Positions 27,494 to 36,365 of a DNA stretch of 64,000 bases are shown one piece after another; the first letter of the stretch is position 1, and every line of letters starts with the position of its first letter. Position numbers and translations under genes: made by a program. Origin of the DNA: Phyllobacterium phragmitis (GTDB lineage: Bacteria; Pseudomonadota; Alphaproteobacteria; Rhizobiales; Rhizobiaceae); NCBI RefSeq assembly GCF_002980495.1, contig NZ_PVBR01000023.1:1-64000 (forward strand). Reading direction: 5' to 3'. Below the pieces are notes generated by a model. That model was not told the DNA's origin. It saw nothing but the letters and a program-made list of their open reading frames with translations, and did not search any database.

Positions 27494-28311
27494 TAAATCC
27501 GGAACGCCGCCTGTTCGTCGCGAACCCGCTGGACTTCGCGCCGCTTGTTGACAAGCGAGGCGATGATGACGCCTGTCGCGACGATGGCGATCAGAATGGT
27601 GCATATCGCGTTTATCTCCGGCGTCACGCCAAGACGCACCTGGCTGTAGATCTTCATCGGCAAGGTCGTCGCGCCCGGGCCGGAGGTGAAGCTCGCAATC
27701 ACCAGATCGTCGAGCGAAAGCGTGAAGGCGAGCATCCAGCCCGAGACGACGGCCGGCAGGATGGCCGGAAGCGTGATCTTGAAAAAGGTGGTCACGGGCG
27801 GCGCGCCCAGATCCATCGCAGCTTCCTCCAGAGACCGGTCGAAGGTGACGAGCCGGGACTGGACGACCACCGCGACGAAGCACATCGAAAAGGTGATATG
27901 CGCCAATGTCACGGTCCAGAAGCCGCGATCGAAACTGATCGCCACGAAAAGCAGCAGCAGCGACAGGCCGGTGATGACTTCGGGCATGACCAGCGGCGCG
28001 TAGACCATGCCGGAAAACAGCATGCGTCCGCGAAAACGCGTATAGCGCGTGAGCGCGATCGCCGCGAGCGTTCCCAGCACCGTCGCCACGCTTGCTGAGA
28101 GGACACCGACGCGGGCGGTGACCCAGGCGGCATCCATCAGCCCGCGATTGTTGAAGAGCTCGACATACCATTTCGTCGAGAACCCGGCCCAGACGGTGAC
28201 CAAGCGGGATTCATTGAAGGAATAGATCACCAGGAGCACGATGGGCAGATAGAGGAATGCGAAGCCCAGGACGACCGAAGCGATGTTGAAGCGCGACCAG
28301 GTGGTATTCAT
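27493..28311 (-). CDS. potI: Putrescine/spermidine ABC transporter permease PotI
   Basis: A protein of 272 residues, six predicted membrane spans, with the inner-membrane permease loop LEEAAMDLGAPPVTTFFKIT that docks on the ATPase (EAA motif). N-terminal YLPIVLLVIYSFNESRL and LVMPEVITGLSLLLLF match the PotI/PotC group. Last gene of the potF-G-H-I order on the minus strand. Between potH and potI there is a 184-bp spacer with a palindromic repeat, unusual inside such an operon. Substrate by family and order: putrescine. Confidence 0.9.
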   Translation of the reverse strand: MNTTWSRFNIASVVLGFAFLYLPIVLLVIYSFNESRLVTVWAGFSTKWYVELFNNRGLMDAAWVTARVGVLSASVATVLGTLAAIALTRYTRFRGRMLFSGMVYAPLVMPEVITGLSLLLLFVAISFDRGFWTVTLAHITFSMCFVAVVVQSRLVTFDRSLEEAAMDLGAPPVTTFFKITLPAILPAVVSGWMLAFTLSLDDLVIASFTSGPGATTLPMKIYSQVRLGVTPEINAICTILIAIVATGVIIASLVNKRREVQRVRDEQAAFRI

Positions 28312-28335
28312 CGTTTTCTCCTAGCGCCCTCGCCC

Positions 28336-28446
28336 TTCGAGGCTCGCTTCGCTCGCACCTCAGGATGAGGGCTACGGAAGCGCCGCGCCCCTTCATCCTC
28401 ATGGTGAGGTGTGAGCGAAGCGAGCCTCGAACCACGAGGATGAAGG
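28336..28446. repeat. Palindromic intergenic element inside the pot operon
   Basis: Arms TTCGAGGCTCGCTTCGCTC (28336-28354 and on to 28361) and the inverse at 28405-28431 match nearly perfectly (one mismatch in 27). The flanks CATCCTCATGGTGAGG and CACGAGGATG form a second inner hairpin. It is a common dispersed repeat type in Hyphomicrobiales and could act as an RNA-stability or attenuation element between potH and potI. Confidence 0.7.
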
Positions 28447-28495
28447 GGGGCACTGAAAGAGTAATCCGCCACAGTTTTCCTCACAAAACCTCCTC

Positions 28496-29425
28496 CTACC
28501 TCCCACTTTCCTGCGCGCGCGCCTGCGCCCGCTGGAACAAGACGATCGGTACGATCAGGATGACCAGCAGTACCACGGCGACAGCGGAGGAGACCGGCCA
28601 GTCGCGGTTGGAGAAGAACTCGCTCCACAGCGTCTTGCCGATCATCAGGGTCTGCGATCCGCCGAGGAGATCGGGAATGACGAATTCCCCCATCGCCGGG
28701 ATGAAGACAAGGAAGCAGCCCGCGATCACGCCCGACATCGAAAGCGGGAAAGTGACCTTCCAGAAGGCGGTGAGGGACGGACAGCCGAGATCCTGCGCCG
28801 CTTCGATCAGCGAATAATCCATTTTTTCGAGCGCCGCATAGATCGGCAGCACCATGAACGGCAGATAGGAATAGACGATGCCGATATAGACAGCGGTGTT
28901 GGTGTTGAGAATGGTCAGCGGTGTATCGATGATGTGCGCCCACATCAGGAACTGGTTGAGAAGCCCTTCCGGCTTCAGGATGCCGATCCAGGCATAGACG
29001 CGGATCAGGAAGCTCGTCCAGAACGGCAGGATCACCAGCATCAGCAATGTCGGGCGCAAGGTCGATGGCGCGCGCGCCATGCCATAGGCGAGCGGATAAC
29101 CGACAATGAGCGTCAGAACAGTCGAAACGGCGGCGATGAAAAAGCTTGATAAATAGGCCTTGAAATAAAGCGCATCGTCGACGAGCCATAAATAATTGTC
29201 AAGAGATAGCTGCCTCAGCTTTTCGAAATTGGCGGCGAGGCCCTGCGTCAGATCGAAGGCCGGCCGATAGGCCGGAATGGCCATCGCCACTTCGGAAAGC
29301 GATATCTTCAAAACGATGAAGAACGGGACGAGGAAAAAAACGAAGAGCCACAGATAGGGTACGGCGATGACGAGGCGCCCGGCGATGGCCGCGATGAGCT
29401 TCTGCGTGGGTGCGTTTCCCCTCAT
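28496..29425 (-). CDS. potH: Putrescine ABC transporter permease PotH
   Basis: A protein of 309 residues with a cytoplasmic N-terminus, then six spans (VIAVPYLWLFVFFLVPFFIV is the first) and the EAA-loop IEAAQDLGCPSLTAFWKVTF. The family marker LMLVILPFWTSFLIRVYAWI is present. It pairs with PotI to form the membrane pore. Its start overlaps the end of potG by four bases (ATGA-type), indicating translational coupling. Confidence 0.9.
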   Translation of the reverse strand: MRGNAPTQKLIAAIAGRLVIAVPYLWLFVFFLVPFFIVLKISLSEVAMAIPAYRPAFDLTQGLAANFEKLRQLSLDNYLWLVDDALYFKAYLSSFFIAAVSTVLTLIVGYPLAYGMARAPSTLRPTLLMLVILPFWTSFLIRVYAWIGILKPEGLLNQFLMWAHIIDTPLTILNTNTAVYIGIVYSYLPFMVLPIYAALEKMDYSLIEAAQDLGCPSLTAFWKVTFPLSMSGVIAGCFLVFIPAMGEFVIPDLLGGSQTLMIGKTLWSEFFSNRDWPVSSAVAVVLLVILIVPIVLFQRAQARAQESGR

Positions 29426-30567
29426 GCCGTCAAAACCAGCCCGGCATCCGTGTCGAAGCTGACCCAGACGCGATCTTCATAACCCAGGGGGTTCTCGACC
29501 TTGCGCACGGCATTGAGGCTCGACGCCTTGATAAGCTCGCCATTGTCGAGCCGGACGTGAAACACCGTCATATCGCCGAAATAGGCGATATCCCACAATT
29601 CACCCTCGACCGCGTTGAAAGACGCATTCCGCGGCTTTTTTCGGCCAATGCGGATCTTCTCGGGCCTGACGGCGAACCAGACCTTCTGGCCGGTGACAAG
29701 CGCCTTGCCCGTCTCGGCGCGAATGGTGGGGCCCTGCGCCGCGGCGGTGATCTCGGCCTCGCCGTTTGCGATCTTCTCGACCACGCCCTCCAGAATGTTC
29801 ACATTGCCGATGAAATCCGCGACGAATTTGGACGCCGGCGCTTCATAGACCTCGGCCGGTGTCGCGACCTGCATGATACGCCCCTGATCCATGACCGCGA
29901 TACGGTCTGCCAGGGTCATCGCCTCCTCCTGATCGTGCGTGACGACCACAAAGGTGAGCCCTAGCTTATATTGCAAATCCATCAGTTCGAACTGCGTTTC
30001 CTCGCGCAGCTTCTTGTCGAGCGCGCCGAGCGGCTCGTCCAGCAAAAGCACCTTCGGACGCTTGGCTACGGCGCGGGCAAGCGCCACGCGCTGGCGCTGG
30101 CCGCCCGACAATTGGTGCGGCTTGCGTTTGGCGAATTGCTCGAGCTTCACCAGCTTGAGCATTTCGCCGACGCGCGCATCGATCTCCGATTTGGCCATTC
30201 GATCCTGTTTCAGGCCGAAGGCGATGTTGCCTTCGACCGTCATATGCGGAAACAGCGCGTAGGACTGGAACATCATGTTGACCGGGCGGCGGTAAGGGGG
30301 AATGCCGCGCAGATCCTGCCCGTCGAGCAGGATGCGGCCAGAACTCGGCTCCTCGAAGCCCGCCAGCATACGCAGGAGCGTGGACTTGCCGCAACCAGAC
30401 GCGCCGAGCAATGCGAAGAACTCGCGATTGAAGATATCGAGCGACAGATCATCGACAGCGGTGAAACCGCCGAAGGTCTTGGTGACTTTGTCGAATATTA
30501 TGTAGGGCTTCGCCGCGGGATCGTTCCAGGGCGCGAATTTGCGGCTAAAACTTCCAAAGGATTCCAT
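29422..30567 (-). CDS. potG: Putrescine ABC transporter ATP-binding protein PotG
   Basis: Start chosen at the ATG 30565-30567 (MESFGSFSRKFAPWNDPAAK); the open frame extends further upstream only into a repeat region. 381 residues. Walker A GASGCGKSTLL, signature LSGGQRQRVALARA, Walker B KVLLLDEPLGALD and the switch His in VVTHDQEEAM are all intact. The C-terminal 130 residues form the TOBE/OB regulatory domain of PotA/PotG-type ATPases. It powers PotHI uptake of putrescine delivered by PotF. Confidence 0.9.
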   Translation of the reverse strand: MESFGSFSRKFAPWNDPAAKPYIIFDKVTKTFGGFTAVDDLSLDIFNREFFALLGASGCGKSTLLRMLAGFEEPSSGRILLDGQDLRGIPPYRRPVNMMFQSYALFPHMTVEGNIAFGLKQDRMAKSEIDARVGEMLKLVKLEQFAKRKPHQLSGGQRQRVALARAVAKRPKVLLLDEPLGALDKKLREETQFELMDLQYKLGLTFVVVTHDQEEAMTLADRIAVMDQGRIMQVATPAEVYEAPASKFVADFIGNVNILEGVVEKIANGEAEITAAAQGPTIRAETGKALVTGQKVWFAVRPEKIRIGRKKPRNASFNAVEGELWDIAYFGDMTVFHVRLDNGELIKASSLNAVRKVENPLGYEDRVWVSFDTDAGLVLTA

Positions 30568-30615
30568 CCGGTTCCCTACTCGTTCAATATGCTTTACCTG
30601 GCCATCTCGCGCAGC

Positions 30616-30792
30616 ACCCCTCATCCGACCGCTTCGCGGCCACCTTCTCCCACAAGGGGAGAAGGAAGAATGCTGCATGAAAGCAAATGCCAATCGCAGA
30701 TGTTGGCGTTTGGCAGATCCGGCCTAGGCAGTCCCCTCCCTTCTCCCCTTGTGGGAGAAGGTGGCCTCGCGAAGCGAGGTCGGATGAGGGGT
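30616..30792. repeat. Large imperfect inverted repeat between potF and potG
   Basis: The left arm (30616-30665, containing TCATCCGACCGCTTCGCGG and CTTCTCCCACAAGGGGAGAAG) is the inverse of the right arm (30740-30792). Each arm also contains its own hairpin. The 75-bp centre is non-coding. This is a widespread rhizobial intergenic element; here it separates the binding-protein gene from the membrane genes and may lower downstream expression relative to potF. Confidence 0.7.
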
Positions 30793-30801
30793 ATGCCCGC
30801 T

Positions 30802-31896
30802 CTACTGCCCCGTCACGATCCTGGTCCAGGCCCGCGTCGCCAAGCGCTGGGTCTTGATGTCGTAGGGCAGCGGCACGAAGAGCTTGGCCATCGTCGCCTC
30901 ATCAGGATAGACCGCCGGATCGTCGATCACCTCCTTGTCGAGAAGCGGCTGAGAGGCCTTGTTGCCATTGGCGTAGAAGACGTAGTTCGAGGCCTTGGCG
31001 ATAACCTCCGGACGCATGATGTAGTTGAGGAATTCATTCGCCTCCTCCACATGCTTGGCATCGGCCGGAATGGCCATCTGGTCGAACCACATCAGTGCGC
31101 CCTCCTTCGGGATCGAATAACCGATCTCGATGCCCTGGCCCGCCTCCTCGGCGCGGTCGCGCGCCTGGAATATGTCGCCGGAATAGCCAACCGCCATGCA
31201 GATATCGCCATTGGCAAGCGCGTTGATATATTCGGAAGAGTGGAACTTGCGGATGTTGGGACGGATCTTCAGATAGAGCTCTTCCGCCTTGGCGAAATCT
31301 TCCGAATTGGGTGAATTGGGGTCGAGGCCGAGATAGTTGAGCGCCGGGCGCAGCATCTCGCTGGCCGAATCGAGCACATAGATGCCGCAATCCTTGAGCT
31401 TCGCCGATTTCTCCGGATCGAACAGCGCGTCCCACGAATTGATTTCGTCGAGCCCAAGCGCCTCCTTCACCTTGGCCTTGTTGTAACCGATGCCGGTCGT
31501 GCCCCACATATAATTGATGGAATATTCGTTGCCCGGATCGTAGACGGCGGTCCGCTTCTCGATCACGTCCCACATGTTCTTGATGTTGGGCAGTTTCGAT
31601 TTATCGAGCTTCTGGAAGACGCCTGCCGGTATCTGCCGGCCCAGGAACTCGCCCGAAGGCACGACGATATCATAGCCGGAGCCGCCGGCGAGCAGCTTGG
31701 TCTCGACGATCTCGTTGGAATCGAAGACATCGTAGACGACCTTGATGCCGGTTTCCTTGGTGAAGTCCGCCAGGATGGACTCGTCGATATAATCCGACCA
31801 GTTGTAGACATTGACCACCCGTTCCTGTGCGCCCGACGGTACGACAGCTGCTGCCAGAACGAGACAGGATGTCAGGAAAAGCGATTTGATCGTCAT
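30802..31896 (-). CDS. potF: Putrescine-binding periplasmic protein PotF
   Basis: Start at the ATG giving MTIKSLFLTSCLVLAAAVVP, since GGAG lies six bases upstream; upstream ATGs add a non-signal-like stretch. 364 residues with a signal peptide cut after SGA/Q. The mature start VVNVYNWSDYIDESILADF is the PotD/PotF signature, with aromatic ligand residues in WSDYI and later YMWGTTGIGYN and ALMWFDQMAIP. It captures putrescine in the periplasm. First gene of the pot operon. Confidence 0.9.
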   Translation of the reverse strand: MTIKSLFLTSCLVLAAAVVPSGAQERVVNVYNWSDYIDESILADFTKETGIKVVYDVFDSNEIVETKLLAGGSGYDIVVPSGEFLGRQIPAGVFQKLDKSKLPNIKNMWDVIEKRTAVYDPGNEYSINYMWGTTGIGYNKAKVKEALGLDEINSWDALFDPEKSAKLKDCGIYVLDSASEMLRPALNYLGLDPNSPNSEDFAKAEELYLKIRPNIRKFHSSEYINALANGDICMAVGYSGDIFQARDRAEEAGQGIEIGYSIPKEGALMWFDQMAIPADAKHVEEANEFLNYIMRPEVIAKASNYVFYANGNKASQPLLDKEVIDDPAVYPDEATMAKLFVPLPYDIKTQRLATRAWTRIVTGQ

Positions 31897-32030
31897 GCGG
31901 AACTCCATTTTCGCAGCCATGCGGAAACCTGGAAAAGCGCCCCCGCCAACACGCACTTTTTTAGATTGCGAGGAGTTCGTCAACTGCCTTGCAGGGCTTT
32001 ATTTTCAGTATTCCGCCCCCGCACAGCAAC

Positions 32031-33446
32031 TTACTGAAAATCAAAGGCGCTCAGACCCGTCACCATCTCGTCGAGCCCGAGCGGGCGTGTCAATGGCGGC
32101 TCGGCGCGGGCAAGGCAGCCCTGCCTTTCGCAAAGGCGGCAGGCCGGGCCGATGGGCGTAAGCGCCCTTCCCGCCACCGCAGCACCATAGACGATCTCAT
32201 CCTTGAAGCCGATGTCACAGCCAAGCAGGATAGCGGTGCGGCGTGGGCGCTCGTCAAAAGCGCCTTGCGGCCCTTCGAGCGTGCGCGCGATGGTGAGAAA
32301 CGCCGCGCCATCCGGCATTTCGACGGCTTCGACCAGAATTTGCGAGGGCTGCGCGAAGGCGGCGTAGATCGCCAGCTTCGGGCATTGGCCGCCGAAACGC
32401 GCTTGTGGGAAGCCTTGGGCGCCGGCCCTGCGGAAGCGGTTTCCGGCGTGGTCGGTCTCCAGCATGAAGAAGGGCACGCCCGCCGCGCCCTGCCTCTGCA
32501 ATGTGGTGAGCCGGTTTACAGCCTGTTCGAACGAGACGCCGAAACGCGAACGCAGCACATCGATATCGTAACGCGCCCGCAAAGCCGCCGACTGAAACGC
32601 CTGATAGGGCATCATCAGCGCATGTGCGGCATAGCGGCCCAGTTCGAAACGGGCGATGCGGCGGGCCTCGCTGGATGAGAACTTCAGCCTTTCGACTTCG
32701 GCGGCAATCGCCACCTGCATGCGGATCAACACCGCTTCCATCGCCACTTCCCGTAATTGGTCGAAGGGCGACAGCCTTTCCGACAGGAAGAGGCGCTGCG
32801 AATGCCTGTCATAACGTCGCCGCCAGTTGGGCATGGCGGAAACCGGCAGCACGCGCACGGCGATGCCATGTTCGGCGCGAAGCCAGTTCTTCAAAGCGCC
32901 CATCAGATCGTCGCCGAACTTGAGCAGCGCCGTGAAACTTTCGGCTTCCTCCTCGATAAGGGGAAAATGATTGGGCCGGCGGTCCAGCACATCATGCACC
33001 TCGTCGAGTGGCAGGCGGGCAGCCGACAGCGAGGTTTCGCGCCCCTCCTGCGCCAGAAGATCGGAGAGATCCGAAAGCCGGGCGAGCTGTTCGCGATAGG
33101 CGCGATGGAGCTTGACGATGCCGGCGGCGGCATTGGGGGCCGCCTCGCCGATCTCGATCAGCTCCTGGTCACCCGGCAATTCGCCGGCGAGCAGCGGATC
33201 GGAAAAGACTTCTTTCAGCCCCGCGATGGTCGTGCCGCTTTCCGCCTGCAGCGCATCGAGATCGAGCTTGTAAACGGAGGCGAGCTTGAGAAGGAGTTGC
33301 ACCGTCAGCGGACGCTGGTTGCGCTCGATCAAATTGAGATAGGAGGGAGAAATGCCGAGCGCCTCGGCCATCGCCGTCTGGGTGAGGCCGCGCTCGTTAC
33401 GGATGCGCCGGATACGCGGGCCCGCGAAGATTTTCTGCTCAGCCAT
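32031..33446 (-). CDS. ScfR/RamB-type transcriptional regulator
   Basis: A protein of 471 residues. An N-terminal XRE-type helix-turn-helix (RIRNERGLTQTAMAEALGIS then SYLNLIERNQRPLTVQLLLK) is followed by a peptidase-like M78 region and a DUF2083-type C-terminal domain with the cysteine cluster CRLCERQGC. This layout is the short-chain fatty acyl regulator family (ScfR; RamB in actinobacteria), which controls glyoxylate-cycle and propionate genes and senses acyl-CoA metabolites. It is divergent from aceA, so it most likely regulates isocitrate lyase and itself. The cysteines may bind a metal or Fe-S cluster (inference). Confidence 0.85.
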   Translation of the reverse strand: MAEQKIFAGPRIRRIRNERGLTQTAMAEALGISPSYLNLIERNQRPLTVQLLLKLASVYKLDLDALQAESGTTIAGLKEVFSDPLLAGELPGDQELIEIGEAAPNAAAGIVKLHRAYREQLARLSDLSDLLAQEGRETSLSAARLPLDEVHDVLDRRPNHFPLIEEEAESFTALLKFGDDLMGALKNWLRAEHGIAVRVLPVSAMPNWRRRYDRHSQRLFLSERLSPFDQLREVAMEAVLIRMQVAIAAEVERLKFSSSEARRIARFELGRYAAHALMMPYQAFQSAALRARYDIDVLRSRFGVSFEQAVNRLTTLQRQGAAGVPFFMLETDHAGNRFRRAGAQGFPQARFGGQCPKLAIYAAFAQPSQILVEAVEMPDGAAFLTIARTLEGPQGAFDERPRRTAILLGCDIGFKDEIVYGAAVAGRALTPIGPACRLCERQGCLARAEPPLTRPLGLDEMVTGLSAFDFQ

Positions 33447-33485
33447 AGCGGTTTCCTCGTCTTGTGCTTGGCTTCTCCACCTCCG

Positions 33486-33581
33486 TCATCCTCGGGCTTG
33501 TCCCGAGGATCTGTGGAAAGCGACGGAATGGCGTTGTTATCGTCCCACGTTGGCAGATCCTCGGGACAAGCCCGAGGATGA
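33486..33581. repeat. Inverted repeat in the scfR-aceA intergenic region
   Basis: TCATCCTCGGGCTTGTCCCG (33486-33505, continuing to 33513) is the exact inverse of 33554-33581; each arm also folds on itself (CCTCGGG...CCCGAGG). It is a common rhizobial palindrome. The rest of the 387-bp gap (33447-33833) must hold the divergent promoters of the regulator and aceA; I cannot point to a specific operator. Confidence 0.7.
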
Positions 33582-33833
33582 CGACTGGAAAGGCGCCTCA
33601 AAATTTGACACGATCTTTACAATGTCGCCCATCATGCCGCAAAGGCAAGGCCATTACAATATTTACAAATTTACCGAGCCATCCTGTCAAATCCCCTACA
33701 GCATGACCCGTTTAATACCTCGGTTATCCTGAATTTCCTCGCCTGTTTCGCGACGCAATGTAAATCTCGTCACACACAGCACGCGCTGATTGTCTCTGAT
33801 TTTTCAAACAGGAACTATTGAGGAAGCCAGGCT

Positions 33834-35123
33834 ATGACTGATTTTTACAATCTTGTCCCCACCGCACCGGAAGGCCGTTTCGACGGCATCGAACGTCCTT
33901 ATACGGCGGAGGATGTGAAGCGGCTGCGCGGTTCGGTCGAGATCAAGTATTCATTGGCCGAGATGGGCGCGAACCGCCTGTGGAAGCTCATCCACGACGA
34001 GGATTTCGTCAATGCGCTTGGCGCCATGACTGGAAATCAGGCCATGCAGCAAGTCCGCGCCGGCCTGAAGGCGATCTATCTCTCGGGCTGGCAGGTGGCG
34101 GCCGACGCCAACACCGCTTCGGCGATGTATCCCGACCAGTCGCTTTATCCAGCCAATGCCGCGCCGGAGCTGACGAAGCGCATCAACCGGACCCTGCAGC
34201 GCGCCGACCAGATCGAGACCGCCGAGGGCAAGGGCCTTTCGGTCGAAACCTGGTTCGCGCCCATCGTCGCCGATGCGGAGGCGGGTTTCGGCGGTCCGCT
34301 CAACGCCTTCGAGATCATGAAGGCGTTCATCGAGGCGGGCGCAGCCGGCGTTCATTACGAGGACCAGCTGGCTTCGGAAAAGAAATGCGGCCATCTGGGC
34401 GGCAAGGTGCTGATACCGACCGCCGCGCATATCCGCAATCTCAACGCGGCGCGGCTGGCCGCCGATGTGATGGGCGTGCCGACGCTGGTCATCGCGCGCA
34501 CCGACGCGGAGGCGGCAAAACTGCTCACCTCGGATATCGATGAGCGCGACCGGCCGTTCGTCGACCATGATGCCGGCCGCACGGCAGAAGGCTTCTATCA
34601 GGTGAGAAACGGCATCGAACCCTGCATCGCGCGGGCCATCGCCTATGCGCCGCATGCCGATCTCATCTGGTGCGAAACCTCGAAGCCGGATCTCGAGCAG
34701 GCCCGCCGCTTTGCCGAGGGCGTGCACAAGGCGCATCCGGGCAAGCTGCTCGCCTATAATTGCTCGCCTTCGTTCAACTGGAAGAAGCATCTGGACGACG
34801 CGACGATCGCCAAGTTCCAGCGGGAACTGGGCGCGATGGGCTACAAATTCCAGTTCATCACGCTCGCCGGCTTCCACCAGCTCAATCACGGCATGTTCGA
34901 ACTGGCGCGCGGCTACAAGGAGCGGCAGATGGCCGCCTATTCCGAGCTGCAGGAAGCGGAATTCGCATCCGAGGTGCATGGCTATACCGCGACCAAGCAT
35001 CAGCGCGAAGTCGGCACCGGTTATTTCGATACCGTGTCGCTGGCCATCACCGGCGGCCAGTCCTCGACCACCGCCATGACGGAATCAACCGAAGCTGCGC
35101 AGTTCCGCCCGGCTGCGGAATGA
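33834..35123 (+). CDS. aceA: Isocitrate lyase
   Basis: A protein of 429 residues, usual length for the short bacterial form. It splits isocitrate into succinate and glyoxylate in the glyoxylate shunt, needed for growth on acetate or fatty acids. The catalytic signature KKCGHLGGK is at about 183-191, with substrate-binding regions [10 protein letters not shown] and [10 protein letters not shown]. An AGGAAGCC ribosome site precedes ATG 33834. Malate synthase is not in the window. Likely under control of the divergent ScfR-type regulator. Confidence 0.95.
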   Translation: MTDFYNLVPTAPEGRFDGIERPYTAEDVKRLRGSVEIKYSLAEMGANRLWKLIHDEDFVNALGAMTGNQAMQQVRAGLKAIYLSGWQVAADANTASAMYPDQSLYPANAAPELTKRINRTLQRADQIETAEGKGLSVETWFAPIVADAEAGFGGPLNAFEIMKAFIEAGAAGVHYEDQLASEKKCGHLGGKVLIPTAAHIRNLNAARLAADVMGVPTLVIARTDAEAAKLLTSDIDERDRPFVDHDAGRTAEGFYQVRNGIEPCIARAIAYAPHADLIWCETSKPDLEQARRFAEGVHKAHPGKLLAYNCSPSFNWKKHLDDATIAKFQRELGAMGYKFQFITLAGFHQLNHGMFELARGYKERQMAAYSELQEAEFASEVHGYTATKHQREVGTGYFDTVSLAITGGQSSTTAMTESTEAAQFRPAAE

Positions 35124-35148
35124 TATGCAAGCAAAAAGGAGAATGACA

Positions 35149-35385
35149 ATGGCATCCATCACACGCGTCAAGGAGAGGGCCGAGGAACAATCTTCGGCCA
35201 TGAGCACCGACCAACAGGGCCTCATCCGCATGCTGGCCAATGATCTGCACCGGCTCAATCAATCGGTCATGAAGGCCGTCGAGGCCGGCGTTTCGGTCGA
35301 ACTCGTCCGCTCGGCACGCCATCATGGCGGCGACGGCAATTGGGGGGATCTGCTGATCCCTGTCATCGTCACCCACGGGCGGTGA
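35149..35385 (+). CDS. Small hypothetical protein behind aceA
   Basis: A protein of 78 residues from ATG 35149, with AAAAGGAGA six bases upstream; ATG 35143 is too close to the ribosome site. No known domain. The N-terminal 55 residues look helical (QGLIRMLANDLHRLNQSVMK), the last 20 are Gly/Asp-rich (GGDGNWGDLLIPVIVTHGR). It follows aceA after 25 bp and is probably co-transcribed. The 3' end of the gene, from codon 61 through the stop, is the first copy of a 106-bp tandem repeat. Confidence 0.65.
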   Translation: MASITRVKERAEEQSSAMSTDQQGLIRMLANDLHRLNQSVMKAVEAGVSVELVRSARHHGGDGNWGDLLIPVIVTHGR

Positions 35386-35605
35386 CGTTGCGCCGCCATA
35401 ATTTTTCCTTTGCGTGCCTGCGGCAGCGCGGGCAGGCGACGGCAATTGGGGGGATCTGCTGATCCCCGTCATCGTCACCCACGGGCGGTAACGTTGCGCC
35501 GCCATGATTTTTCCTTTGCGTGCCTGCGGCAGCGCGGGCAGGCGACGGCAATTGGGGGACCTGCTGATCCCCGTCATCGTCACCCGCGGACGGTGACATC
35601 GTACA
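35329..35605 (+). repeat. 106-bp tandem repeat, about 2.6 copies
   Basis: GGCGACGGCAATTGGGGG recurs at 35329, 35435 and 35541, exactly 106 bp apart, each time followed by CTGCTGATCCC and the GTCATCGTCACCC segment. The unit covers the last 18 codons of the small gene plus 50 bp of non-coding DNA. Because 106 is not a multiple of three, the later copies are not part of that protein's frame. Copies differ at only a few positions, so the duplication is recent. Confidence 0.9.
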
Positions 35606-35634
35606 GGTGCCCACTTTCGATTGTTGCAAACCAA

Positions 35635-35665
35635 CTCTCCGCAGAGGACCTGCGGAGAGTTTTTC
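35635..35665 (+). terminator. Rho-independent terminator of the aceA unit
   Basis: CTCTCCGCAG (35635-35644) and CTGCGGAGAG (35650-35659) form a perfect 10-bp stem with a five-base loop followed by TTTTTC. Confidence 0.9.
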
Positions 35666-35809
35666 TTTGCAAAACCCTCAGAAGAACAACCATCCTCACC
35701 GGACATTACTAAACATCAACTAAATATAGCTATGTCATGTTTCTGTCATTGCCTACATGGCAAATATCACGCATTCTTCATCTTCAATCCGACCATCGCG
35801 AGGAAAGTT

Positions 35810-36232
35810 ATGCCTATACAGAATCTCATCGATACCGTCGCGGCCAAGGCCAATCTTAATCCGCAGGTTGCCGAAAAGGTCGCAGGGATCGTTCTGTCGG
35901 TTCTCCAGCATGAATCGCCACAGATCTCGGCTCAGATTTTCGCCAATATGCCCGGTGCGCAGCAATTGGCCACGGCCAATGACGTGATGGCGCAGGCGCA
36001 GCCGAGCAGCGGCATTATCGGCACTATCTCCCATTTGCTCGGCGGCGCGACCGGTGAAAAGGTCGGTGCGCTGGTCAATGGCGTGGCGGCGCTGAAGGCA
36101 AGCGGCCTGACCGAGGAGCAGATCAGCGCGGCGGGATCGCAGGTCATCGCCTATGCACGCCAAACGGATCCGCAGCTGGTCGATGCGCTCGTTCAGGCCG
36201 TTCCCGAACTCAAGGGCCATTTCGGCCTCTGA
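35810..36232 (+). CDS. Small helical protein, DUF937/YidB-like
   Basis: ATG 35810 follows the purine stretch AGGAAAG; the upstream in-frame extension crosses the terminator region and is not credible. 140 residues, all alpha in appearance, no signal peptide. Segments NLIDTVAAKANLNPQVAEKV and GLTEEQISAAGSQVIAYARQ resemble the two-part repeat of DUF937/YidB proteins, whose function is unknown. It appears monocistronic, between the aceA terminator and puuA. A short palindrome (AACCGATTTCGGTT) lies in the gap after it. Confidence 0.6.
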   Translation: MPIQNLIDTVAAKANLNPQVAEKVAGIVLSVLQHESPQISAQIFANMPGAQQLATANDVMAQAQPSSGIIGTISHLLGGATGEKVGALVNGVAALKASGLTEEQISAAGSQVIAYARQTDPQLVDALVQAVPELKGHFGL

Positions 36233-36365
36233 AAATCTTTGACTGGCTTGGATATATCAGCGAGGCTGTAAGCTATTGAATGGACGCGTCGCCTGCCCCG
36301 AAACCGATTTCGGTTTTCAGGCCGATGCTATATCATGGTGCGACGAAACAATTTTTTGGTGATTG

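Noticed and set aside
35329-35605. CRISPR-like or phase-variable coding repeat
   Set aside because: Only about 2.6 copies with no unique spacers, and the unit length shifts the frame after the first stop, so it is a simple tandem duplication.
36270-36340. Riboswitch or regulator site before puuA
   Set aside because: Only a short palindrome (AACCGATTTCGGTT) is present, of the common dispersed type; no riboswitch fold could be traced.
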